Positions 30,486 through 37,818 of a DNA stretch of 64,000 nucleotides are shown here, piece after piece. The notes beneath the pieces are model-generated. The model made no database searches. It was not told the DNA's origin and was given only the letters and a program-made list of their open reading frames with translations. The stretch spans positions 193,501-257,500 of the forward strand of contig NZ_FOXP01000003.1 of assembly GCF_900115745.1 (NCBI RefSeq), written 5' to 3'. A program made the translations under genes and the position numbers. This DNA comes from Sphingomonas rubra. Its GTDB lineage: Bacteria > Pseudomonadota > Alphaproteobacteria > Sphingomonadales > Sphingomonadaceae. How positions within the stretch are numbered: position 1 is the first letter of the stretch; the number at the start of each line of letters is the position of its first letter.

Positions 30486-32279
30486 GTGAGCACTTCTCCG
30501 ACCAAGCTGCGCAGCCGGGCGTGGTTCGACAATCCCGACAATATCGACATGACCGCGCTCTACCTGGAGCGCTACCTGAACTTCGGCCTGAGCCTAGAGG
30601 AACTGCGCTCGGGCAAGCCGATCATCGGCATCGCCCAGACCGGCAGCGACCTGTCGCCCTGCAACCGCCACCATCTGGTGCTGGCCGAGCGGGTGCGCGA
30701 GGGCATCCGCGACATGGGCGGCATCGCGCTCGAATTCCCGGTTCATCCGATCCAGGAGACGGGCAAGCGGCCGACCGCGGGGCTCGACCGCAATCTCGCT
30801 TATCTGGGGCTGGTGGAGACGATCTACGGCTACCCGCTGGACGGCGTGGTGCTGACGATCGGCTGCGACAAGACGATGCCGGCGTGCGTGATGGCGGCGG
30901 CGACCGTCAACATCCCCGCGATCGCGCTGTCGGTCGGGCCGATGCTCAACGGCTGGCACAAGGGCGAGCGAACGGGATCGGGCACCATCGTGTGGAAGGC
31001 GCGCCAGCTGCTCGCCGCGGGTGAGATCGACGACGCGGAGTTCATCCGCCTGGTCGCCTCGTCGGCGCCGTCGACGGGTTACTGCAACACCATGGGCACG
31101 GCGACGACGATGAACTCGCTGTGCGAGGCGCTGGGCCTGTCGCTGCCCGGTTCGGCCGCGATCCCGGCGCCGTACCGCGACCGGCAAGAAGTGGCGTGGC
31201 GCACGGGCAAGCGCATCGTCGAGATGGTGGCGGAGGATCTGAAGCCCTCCGACATCCTGACCCGCGACGCGTTCCACAACGCGATCAAGGTCAATTCGGC
31301 GATCGGCGGGTCGACCAACGCACCGATCCACCTGGCGGCGATCGCGCGCCACGTCGGCGTCGACCTGCCGCTCAAGGACTGGGAGACGGAGGGGCACAAG
31401 GTGCCGCTGCTCGTCAACCTGCAGCCCGCGGGCGAGTATCTGGGCGAGGATTACTACCGCGCGGGCGGCGTGCCCGCGGTGGTCAACCAGCTGATGGAAC
31501 AGGGATTGATCGCGGAAGACGCGATGACGGTCAACGGCCGCACCATCGGCGACAATTGCCGCGGCAAGCCGATCGAGGACGACAAGGTCATCTACCCATT
31601 CGAACGGCCGCTAAAGGAGGAGGCCGGGTTCCTCGTCCTGTCGGGCAACCTGTTCGACGCGGCGGTGATGAAGACCAGCGTGATCGGCCCCGAGTTCCGT
31701 GAGCGCTACCTGTGCAATCCCGACGATCCCGACGCGTTCGAGGGGCCGGCGGTGGTGTTCGACGGGCCGGAGGATTACCATCATCGCATCGACGATCCGT
31801 CGCTCGGCATCACGCCCGCGACGCTGCTGTTCATGCGCGGCGCCGGCCCGATCGGCTATCCGGGCGCGGCCGAGGTCGTCAACATGCGCCCGCCCGCCTA
31901 TCTCATCACCGAGGGCATCCACGCGCTGCCGTGCATCGGCGACGGCCGCCAGTCGGGCACCAGCGGCAGCCCCTCGATCCTCAACGCCAGCCCGGAAGCC
32001 GCGGCGATGGGCGGCCTGGCGCTGCTCAAGACGGGCGACCGCGTCCGCGTCGACCTGGGCAAGGCGACCGTCGACGTGCTGATCCCGGAGGCGGAACTGG
32101 CCGAGCGGCGTGCCGCGCTGGCAGCGGCGGGCGGCTATCGCTTCCCCGCCTCGCAGACGCCGTGGCAGGAGATCCAGCGCGCCACGGTGGGCCAGATGAA
32201 CACCGGCGCGATCCTGGAGGGCGCGGAGAAGTATCAGCGCATCGCCCAGACGATGGGCTTGCCGCGCGACAATCACTGA
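30486..32279 (+). CDS. IlvD/Edd-family pentonate (arabonate/xylonate) dehydratase
   Basis: A [2Fe-2S] dehydratase of 597 residues converting an aldonate to its 2-keto-3-deoxy form. The cluster cysteines lie in 'DLSPCNRHH' (Cys59), '[11 protein letters not shown]' (Cys127) and '[10 protein letters not shown]' (Cys200). Further marks are '[20 protein letters not shown]', '[13 protein letters not shown]', '[20 protein letters not shown]' near the C-terminus, and the end 'LPRDNH'. As I remember it, the overall sequence follows Caulobacter xylonate dehydratase XylD, though galactonate or fuconate specificity cannot be excluded by eye. It starts at GTG with AGGAAA upstream. It is the third enzyme of the oxidative pathway encoded here. 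Confidence 0.92.
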   Translation: MSTSPTKLRSRAWFDNPDNIDMTALYLERYLNFGLSLEELRSGKPIIGIAQTGSDLSPCNRHHLVLAERVREGIRDMGGIALEFPVHPIQETGKRPTAGLDRNLAYLGLVETIYGYPLDGVVLTIGCDKTMPACVMAAATVNIPAIALSVGPMLNGWHKGERTGSGTIVWKARQLLAAGEIDDAEFIRLVASSAPSTGYCNTMGTATTMNSLCEALGLSLPGSAAIPAPYRDRQEVAWRTGKRIVEMVAEDLKPSDILTRDAFHNAIKVNSAIGGSTNAPIHLAAIARHVGVDLPLKDWETEGHKVPLLVNLQPAGEYLGEDYYRAGGVPAVVNQLMEQGLIAEDAMTVNGRTIGDNCRGKPIEDDKVIYPFERPLKEEAGFLVLSGNLFDAAVMKTSVIGPEFRERYLCNPDDPDAFEGPAVVFDGPEDYHHRIDDPSLGITPATLLFMRGAGPIGYPGAAEVVNMRPPAYLITEGIHALPCIGDGRQSGTSGSPSILNASPEAAAMGGLALLKTGDRVRVDLGKATVDVLIPEAELAERRAALAAAGGYRFPASQTPWQEIQRATVGQMNTGAILEGAEKYQRIAQTMGLPRDNH

Positions 32280-32314
32280 GGGCAGCGGGTCTGTAACTTG
32301 CACGCGCGCCCTCC

Positions 32315-32408
32315 GTCACCCCGGACTTGTTCCGGGGTCCTTTGCGCGGCGAGTTCGACGGCCTGTTGCTTCGCGGTGTGGTGGATGCCGGAACAAGTCC
32401 GACATGAC
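32315..32408. repeat. REP-like inverted repeat pair
   Basis: Arms 32315-32340 and 32383-32408 are imperfect inverted copies. Each contains the CCGGACTTGTTCCGG-type hairpin; one arm carries the CCCCGG form, the other the ATGCCGG form. It is the same family as 19750-19843 and 51978-52060. It begins 35 bp after the dehydratase stop. Confidence 0.75.
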
Positions 32409-32472
32409 GAAGAGCTTTCGCGACGATCCCCCCTGAGGGAAGGGGCTAGAGCATCGAGCCTTATACCTGCCC

Positions 32473-32791
32473 CCGTTCGTGCTGAGGAGGCATTGAGCTT
32501 GTCAAAATGCCGTCTCGAAGCACATGCCCTTCGAGACGAGGCTTCGACTTCGCTCAGCCTCTCCTCAGGGCGAACGGCAGTGGGTCGGATTTCACGCTTG
32601 ATGCTCTAGATTCCTACGATCCTGATCGTGCCGGCCTTCCACGAAGGCTCGTCTCGAAGGGCATGTGCCCTTCGGCTGGCCGGCACGGCCGGCCGCTCAG
32701 GACAGGCTTCGAGACGGCATTTCGACAAGCTCAATGGCTCTCCTGAGCGCCTGCCTTGCAGGCAGTCGAAGGGCCTCCTCAGCACGAACGG
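32473..32791. repeat. Long inverted repeat mosaic
   Basis: CCGTTCGTGCTGAGGAGGC (32473-32491) is repeated exactly inverted at 32773-32791. The adjoining 29 bp (32492-32520) is repeated inverted at 32707-32735 with one mismatch. The two right-arm pieces are separated by 37 bp that hold another copy of related sequence. Inside are further CCCTTCGAGAC/GTCTCGAAGG hairpins. This looks like nested copies of a mobile palindromic repeat rather than a gene; short open frames across it have no coding character. Confidence 0.75.
32600..32648 (+). repeat. 49-bp direct repeat, copy 1 of 2
   Basis: This 49-bp stretch, beginning GATGCTCTAG and ending CCACGAAGGC, recurs in the same orientation at 32984-33032 with two mismatches. 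The two copies bracket part of the inverted repeats of this region. GATGCTCTA is also present inverted near 32447, and a related CATGCTCTAGG occurs near 46029. Confidence 0.7.
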
Positions 32792-32802
32792 ATCAGGTAT
32801 TC

Positions 32803-32976
32803 GGGCGGATCGACATTTACGTTTTTCTCACCCCGGCGGAGGCCGGGGCCCAGTTGGGAAAGGTGCATGAGAGTCGTGGCGCTGCTTCAACCGCCCCCTC
32901 CCAACTGGGCCCCGGCCTCCGCCGGGGTAAGAAACGCTGGGAAACAGCGGCATCTTCGCTGAATGTCGATCCGCCC
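32803..32976. repeat. 174-bp palindromic element, intact copy
   Basis: Outer arms GGGCGGATCGACATT (32803-32817) and its exact inverse (32962-32976) enclose perfect 30-bp inner arms (32830-32859 and 32899-32928) built on CCCCGGCGGAGGCCGGGG. A 39-bp centre separates the inner arms. The same outer and inner arms are found at 46040-47371, where an insertion sequence interrupts them. No protein is encoded. It may be a non-autonomous mobile or REP-type element. Confidence 0.8.
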
Positions 32977-32983
32977 TAGGCCC

Positions 32984-33032
32984 GATGCTCTAGGTTCCTA
33001 CAATCCTGATCGTGCCGGCCTTCCACGAAGGC
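32984..33032 (+). repeat. 49-bp direct repeat, copy 2 of 2
   Basis: Second copy of the repeat at 32600-32648, with two substitutions, in the gap before the GntR gene. Confidence 0.7.
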
Positions 33033-33137
33033 GGGGAGCGGGGAAAGCGCACGTCCGCCTACCAGCGGTATGACGTCGAGCCGGGGGCCTTGATCCAGGA
33101 TCGGCGCTCGACGCACCCGACCAAGGGTGAGTCACCC

Positions 33138-33866
33138 TCACTCCTTGCTGCGGCGCTCGCCCAGCTTGATCGCGGCTTCGGTGTCGAGCTGCGCCTGGTG
33201 GACGAGCTTCAGCGTCGCGTCGCGGGCGCCGGGCGTGTCGGCGTTGGCGATCGCCTCGAACAGGGCGTGGTGTTCGGGCATCGGGTTGCGCGGCTGCTTC
33301 TCGTGGCGATATTTGAAGAACGTCGTCCAGCGCACCGCCGCGGCGATGCTGGCGGACAGGCTGACCAGCAGCTCGTTGTCGGTCGCCTCCAGGATCAGGG
33401 CGTGGAACTGATGGTCGGCGGCGCGGCCGATCTCGCTGGCAAGGCCGTGCTCGGCCATCGTCTCCAGCGCGTGGCCCATCGCCGACAATTGCCGGGCGCT
33501 GCGGCGCGCGGCAGCGATCTCGGCGGCGGCGGGTTCGACGATCAGTCGCAGCTGGAACAGGCTGCGCACGAAGGGCAGCGACGGCGCGCCCTCGAACATC
33601 CAGCCGAGCAGTTCGGGATCGAGCAGGTTCCAGTCGCGCCGATCGCGGACCCGCGTGCCCGTCTTGGGGCGGCTCTCCACCAATCCCTTGGCCGCCAGCG
33701 TGCGCAGCGCCTCGCGAATCACGCTGCGCGACACGCCGAAACTCTCGGCGAATTCGATCTCGCCCGGCAACAGTCCGCCGGGCGGGTGCCGGCCGGTGAC
33801 GATCGCGACGCCGAGCCGTTGCGCCAGGGAGGAATGCGCCGGTCGGCTCCGTCTTGCAGCGACCAT
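33138..33866 (-). CDS. GntR-family regulator, FadR/FCD subfamily
   Basis: A 242-residue DNA-binding regulator of sugar-acid metabolism. The N-terminal winged helix ('RLGVAIVTGRHPPGGLLPGE', 'FGVSRSVIREALRTLAAKGL', 'ESRPKTGTRVRDR') is followed by an all-helical FCD ligand domain. That domain has the metal-binding His pattern in 'ADHQFHALILEATDNELL' and 'EHHALFEAIANAD'. The ATG at 33866 has GAGGA upstream; a frame extension to 33950 is not protein-like. The gene is divergent from the GH51 gene and lies inside the cluster, so it is the best candidate for binding the six related sites listed here. Its ligand is probably a keto-deoxy acid or aldonate (inference). Confidence 0.92.
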   Translation of the reverse strand: MVAARRSRPAHSSLAQRLGVAIVTGRHPPGGLLPGEIEFAESFGVSRSVIREALRTLAAKGLVESRPKTGTRVRDRRDWNLLDPELLGWMFEGAPSLPFVRSLFQLRLIVEPAAAEIAAARRSARQLSAMGHALETMAEHGLASEIGRAADHQFHALILEATDNELLVSLSASIAAAVRWTTFFKYRHEKQPRNPMPEHHALFEAIANADTPGARDATLKLVHQAQLDTEAAIKLGERRSKE

Positions 33867-33959
33867 GGTGTCCTCGGCTCCCTCCCGTGCCGTCTTGTAG
33901 GCGCATGCGCGCACCGGGCGCAAGCATCGCGCGGCCAAGGTGCCGCTCAATCAATTATG

Positions 33960-33970
33960 TTGTCAGACTA
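33960..33970. promoter_or_regulatory. Candidate GntR operator (autoregulation and GH51 promoter)
   Basis: TTGTCAGACTA lies between the GntR gene (start 33866) and the GH51 gene (start 34154), about 93 bp before the regulator's start. It has the GTCNGAC core shared with 26746 and 29245. Confidence 0.5.
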
Positions 33971-34153
33971 TTTGACCTGACCGCGCATCGTGCTAGCCAT
34001 GGCGCAGCCGGAGGATATCGGCGGCGAAACGTGCGCCGATCGGCGCCGATGCGGGAGGAGAGTGCCAGTGTCGCAGCGATCACCTGCCACGACCCTCGAT
34101 CACGTCGCCGTTCGCGCGCCCCGCGCCTCGATCTCGTCACAGAAGGATCCCAG

Positions 34154-35731
34154 ATGATGCACCTGCTCCAGCGCGCGCTCGCGTCCGTGTCGATGATCGT
34201 CGGCATCGCAGCGGCCAACGCCCAGACGGCGCCCGCGCCTCTCGCCACCACGGCGGAGGCGGCGACCGCGACCGTGCGGGCGGACACGCCCGGTCCGACC
34301 TACGACCGGCGCATCTTCACCCAGTTCGCCGAGCATCTGGGCACCGGCATCTACGGCGGCCTGTGGGTCGGCAACGATCGCCGCATCCCCAACACGCGCG
34401 GCTTCCGCAACGACGTGGTCGGCGCGCTGAAGGAGCTGGGGGTGCCGGTGATCCGCTGGCCGGGCGGCTGCTTCGCCGACGAATATCACTGGCGCGAGGG
34501 CATCGGCCCGAAGAACAAGCGCCCGGTCAAGATCAACACCCACTGGGGCGGCGTGACCGAGCCCAACACCGTCGGCACGCACGAGTTCATGGACCTGGCC
34601 GAGCAGATCGGCGCGGAGGCGTACGTCGCGGGCAATGTCGGCAACGGCACGCCGCAGGAAATGGCGGAGTGGGTGGAGTACATGACCTCGCCCGCCGGCA
34701 CGCTCGCCGAGGAGCGCGCCAGGAACGGCCACAAGGCGCCGTGGAAGGTGCCCTATTTCGGCGTCGGCAACGAGTTGTGGGGCTGCGGCGGCAACATGCG
34801 GCCCGAATATGCCGCCGACCTGACGCGCCGTTACGCCACCTTCATCAAGGCGCCCGAGGGCACCCGCATCTTGAAGATCGCGGCGGGTGCCAACGTCGAC
34901 GATTACAAGTGGACGGAAACCATGATCCGCGAGGCGGCGGGCCAGATCGACGCCCTGTCGCTCCATTACTACACCATCCCGGGCAGTTGGCCGCCGCGCG
35001 GCTCGCCGACCGTGTTCGACGAGGCCGGCTGGGCCGAGACGCTGGCGGGCGCGTGGAAGATGGACGAGCTCATCACCAAGCACACCGCGATCATGGACAA
35101 ATATGATCCGCAGAAGCGCATCTGGCTGGCGGTGGACGAGTGGGGCACCTGGTACGCGCAGGACCCCGGCACGCATCCGGGCTTCCTGCGCCAGCAGAAC
35201 TCGCTTCGCGACGCGCTGGTCGCGGCGATCCACCTCAACGTCTTCGCCAAGCACGCCGATCGCGTGAAGATGACCGCGATCGCGCAGATGGTGAACGTGC
35301 TCCAGGCGATGATTCTGACCGATGGACCGCGCATGGTGAAGACGCCGACCTATCACGTGTTCAAGATGTACAAGCCGTACATGGACGCGGCGGTGCTGCC
35401 GATCGAGATCAAGTCGCCCTGGTACAACAAGGACCAGTGGACGATGCCCGCGATCAGCGCGAGCGCGGTGCGCGACAAGGCGGGGCAGGTCCATGTCGGC
35501 CTGGCCAATGCCGACCCGAACCGCAGCATCACCGTCACCGCGACGCTGACCGGCGTCACCGCGGGCACCGTGTCGGGACAGATCGTCACCGCACCGGCGA
35601 TGAACGCGATCAACACCTTCGACGCGCCGAACACCGTCGTGCCCGCCGCCTTCACCGGCGCGCAGGTCGCGGGAAACACGCTGACCGTGACGCTGCCGGC
35701 CAAGTCGGTGGTCATGCTCGACCTGCGCTGA
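34154..35731 (+). CDS. GH51 alpha-L-arabinofuranosidase, exported
   Basis: Releases terminal alpha-L-arabinofuranose from arabinan, arabinoxylan or arabinogalactan side chains; 525 residues. A signal peptide ('ASVSMIVGIAAANAQ') predicts export. GH51 marks are 'FAEHLGTGIYGGLWVGN' near the N-terminus, 'VIRWPGGCFADEYHWREGIG', the acid/base Glu207 in 'YFGVGNELWGCGG', and the nucleophile Glu329 in 'WLAVDEWGTWY'. A C-terminal beta-sandwich follows from about residue 440. AGAAGGA precedes tandem ATGs. It is the first of four glycosidase genes spaced by 0-16 bp, so the group is an operon. Confidence 0.94.
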   Translation: MMHLLQRALASVSMIVGIAAANAQTAPAPLATTAEAATATVRADTPGPTYDRRIFTQFAEHLGTGIYGGLWVGNDRRIPNTRGFRNDVVGALKELGVPVIRWPGGCFADEYHWREGIGPKNKRPVKINTHWGGVTEPNTVGTHEFMDLAEQIGAEAYVAGNVGNGTPQEMAEWVEYMTSPAGTLAEERARNGHKAPWKVPYFGVGNELWGCGGNMRPEYAADLTRRYATFIKAPEGTRILKIAAGANVDDYKWTETMIREAAGQIDALSLHYYTIPGSWPPRGSPTVFDEAGWAETLAGAWKMDELITKHTAIMDKYDPQKRIWLAVDEWGTWYAQDPGTHPGFLRQQNSLRDALVAAIHLNVFAKHADRVKMTAIAQMVNVLQAMILTDGPRMVKTPTYHVFKMYKPYMDAAVLPIEIKSPWYNKDQWTMPAISASAVRDKAGQVHVGLANADPNRSITVTATLTGVTAGTVSGQIVTAPAMNAINTFDAPNTVVPAAFTGAQVAGNTLTVTLPAKSVVMLDLR

Positions 35732-35744
35732 GGGAGGCGGAGAG

Positions 35745-36755
35745 ATGACGGGACGGATGGTCACGATCGCCGCCGCGCTGGCGGTCGCCCTGGCGGGCGC
35801 CGCTCCGGCGGCGTCGCCCGACACGCCGCTGGAGGGAGCGATCTCTCCGGTCCACGATCCCGTCATCATCCGTGAGGGCGCGACCTTTCACGTGTTCAGC
35901 ACCGGCCTGGGCGGGCGGATGCTCGACGCGCGGACGTCGCCCGACCTGGTCCGCTGGCAGGAGGAACGGTCGCCGTTCGCGCGCCTGCCCGACTGGGCGG
36001 CCAAGGCGATCCCGGGCGCCAAGAACATGTGGGCACCCGACATCTCGTTCGTGAACGGCCGGTACCGGCTCTATTACTCGGTCTCGACCTTCGGCTCGAA
36101 CCGATCGGCGATCGGGCTCGCGACCAGCGCGACGCTCGATTCCGCGGCGCCGAACTACGGCTGGCGCGACGAGGGGCCGGTGGTGATGTCGACCACGCGG
36201 GACGACTTCAACGCGATCGATCCCAATTTCATCGCCGATCGCGATGGCCGCCACTGGCTGGCGCTGGGCAGTTTCTGGACGGGGCTGAAGCTGTTCGCGC
36301 TCGACCCGAAGACGGGCAAGCTGCTCCGTCCCGGCGAGGCGCCGGTGTCGATCGCCCGCCGCCCCGCCCCCGCGGGCGGGCCGGCGCCGGTGGAGGCGCC
36401 GTTCATCATCGATCACGGCGGCTGGTACTGGCTGCTCGCCAGCTACGATTACTGCTGCAAGGGGGTGAACAGCACCTACTACACCGTGGTCGGCCGCTCC
36501 AGGGCGGTGACCGGCCCCTATCGCGGCAAGGACGGCAGCGCGATGATGGAAGGGGGCGGCACGATCCTGCTGCGCGCCGACCTGCAGGAGAAGGAGCGGT
36601 TCCGCGGGCCCGGCCATGCCGGTGCGTTCCGCGACCGCGACGGTACCGACACTGTCGTCTACCACGCCTATGACCGCCAGAAGAACGGCGCGCCGACGCT
36701 CCGCATCGCCCCCATCGTCTGGGGTGCCGACGGCTGGCCGACGGTGAAGCAATAA
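35745..36755 (+). CDS. GH43 endo-arabinanase-like enzyme
   Basis: A 336-residue five-bladed propeller hydrolase, probably an endo-alpha-1,5-L-arabinanase. It is exported ('VTIAAALAVALAGAAPAAS'). The three GH43 acidic residues are visible: base Asp38 in 'SPVHDPVII', the pKa-modulating Asp in 'FNAIDPNFIAD' near residue 162, and acid Glu217 in 'PVEAPFIIDHGGWYWL'. Further family segments are 'NMWAPDISFVNGRYRLYYSV' and 'RFRGPGHAGAF'. It lies 13 bp after the GH51 gene. Confidence 0.9.
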   Translation: MTGRMVTIAAALAVALAGAAPAASPDTPLEGAISPVHDPVIIREGATFHVFSTGLGGRMLDARTSPDLVRWQEERSPFARLPDWAAKAIPGAKNMWAPDISFVNGRYRLYYSVSTFGSNRSAIGLATSATLDSAAPNYGWRDEGPVVMSTTRDDFNAIDPNFIADRDGRHWLALGSFWTGLKLFALDPKTGKLLRPGEAPVSIARRPAPAGGPAPVEAPFIIDHGGWYWLLASYDYCCKGVNSTYYTVVGRSRAVTGPYRGKDGSAMMEGGGTILLRADLQEKERFRGPGHAGAFRDRDGTDTVVYHAYDRQKNGAPTLRIAPIVWGADGWPTVKQ

Positions 36756-36771
36756 CCGCGAGGATCTTTCC

Positions 36772-37818
36772 ATGGACACCCCCTCCCGCCGCCTCTTTCT
36801 CGCCGGTGCCGCCGCGGCCGTCGCCGTGCCTGCGCTGGCGCAGCGCCGCCGCCCGCGCGCGGCCGTGCCGACCATCGTCAACCCGCTGGTCCGTCAGCGC
36901 GCCGACGCGCAGGTGTTCCGCCATACCGACGGCTGGTACTACATGACGGGGTCGGTGCCGGAGTACGACCGGCTGGTGCTGCGCCGGTCGCGCACGATCG
37001 CGGGCCTTTCCACCGCCAAGGAGGCGGTGCTGTGGCGGCACCAGGCGAGCGGGCCGATGTCGGGCTTTCTATGGGCGCCCGAGATGCAGCTGATCGACGG
37101 CCGCTGGATCATGTACTTCGCTGCGGGCCCTAGCGGCGGCGGCGAGGACGTGTTCCGCATCCGCACCTACGCGATCACCTGCGACGGTTCCGATCCGATG
37201 ACGGGCAAGTGGAGCGTGCTCGGCCAGTTGCAGACGCCGTGGGATAGCTTCAACCTCGATTCGACCAGCTTCGTCCATCGCGGCACGCGCTATCTCGCCT
37301 GGGCGCAGCGCGAGCCGGGGATCGAGACCAATTCCAACCTGTACATCGCCCCGCTCGCGACGCCGCTGACGCTGGCGGCCAAGCCCACCCGCCTGACGGT
37401 GCCGACGCTGCCGTGGGAGATCCGCGGCTTCAAGGTCGCCGAGGCGCCGGCGCTGCTCGTGCGCAACGGGCGGCTGTTCATGACCTACTCGGCGAGCGCT
37501 ACCGACGCGCGCTACTGCCTGGGCATGCTGACCGCGCGCGACGATGCCGACGTGATGGACCCGGCCGCCTGGACCAAGTCGCCCGAGCCGGTGCTGAAGA
37601 CGAACGTGAAGAACCGCATCTACGGACCCGGCCACAACAGCTTCACCGTCGACGAGCGCGGGCGCGACATGCTGGTGTTCCACGCCCGCGACTACGAGAA
37701 GATCGAGGGCGACCCGCTGTTCGATCCCAACCGTCACACGCGCGTTCAGCCGATCCGCTACCGTGCCGACGGCACGCCGGATTTCGAGCCGCCGCTGCCC
37801 AACGGCCCGCTCGCCTGA
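36772..37818 (+). CDS. GH43 exo-arabinanase/arabinofuranosidase-like enzyme
   Basis: A 348-residue GH43-type enzyme. The N-terminus 'PSRRLFLAGAAAAVAVPALA' has a twin-arginine export signal. A propeller with acidic positions Asp45 ('RADAQVFRHTDGWYYMTGSV'), Asp in 'FNLDSTSFVHRG' and Glu224 ('FKVAEAPALLVRNGRLFMTY') follows, with 'GFLWAPEMQLIDGRWIMYFA' and 'GPGHNSFTVDERG'. It resembles the exo-acting GH43 subfamily that trims arabinan ends, but the substrate is inferred. Its TGA shares one base with the next gene's ATG (TGATG). Confidence 0.88.
   Translation: MDTPSRRLFLAGAAAAVAVPALAQRRRPRAAVPTIVNPLVRQRADAQVFRHTDGWYYMTGSVPEYDRLVLRRSRTIAGLSTAKEAVLWRHQASGPMSGFLWAPEMQLIDGRWIMYFAAGPSGGGEDVFRIRTYAITCDGSDPMTGKWSVLGQLQTPWDSFNLDSTSFVHRGTRYLAWAQREPGIETNSNLYIAPLATPLTLAAKPTRLTVPTLPWEIRGFKVAEAPALLVRNGRLFMTYSASATDARYCLGMLTARDDADVMDPAAWTKSPEPVLKTNVKNRIYGPGHNSFTVDERGRDMLVFHARDYEKIEGDPLFDPNRHTRVQPIRYRADGTPDFEPPLPNGPLA

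Noticed and set aside
32298..33000. Short open frames across the repeat hotspot
   Set aside because: They run through inverted and direct repeats and change with each repeat copy; no ribosome-binding sites or coding composition.
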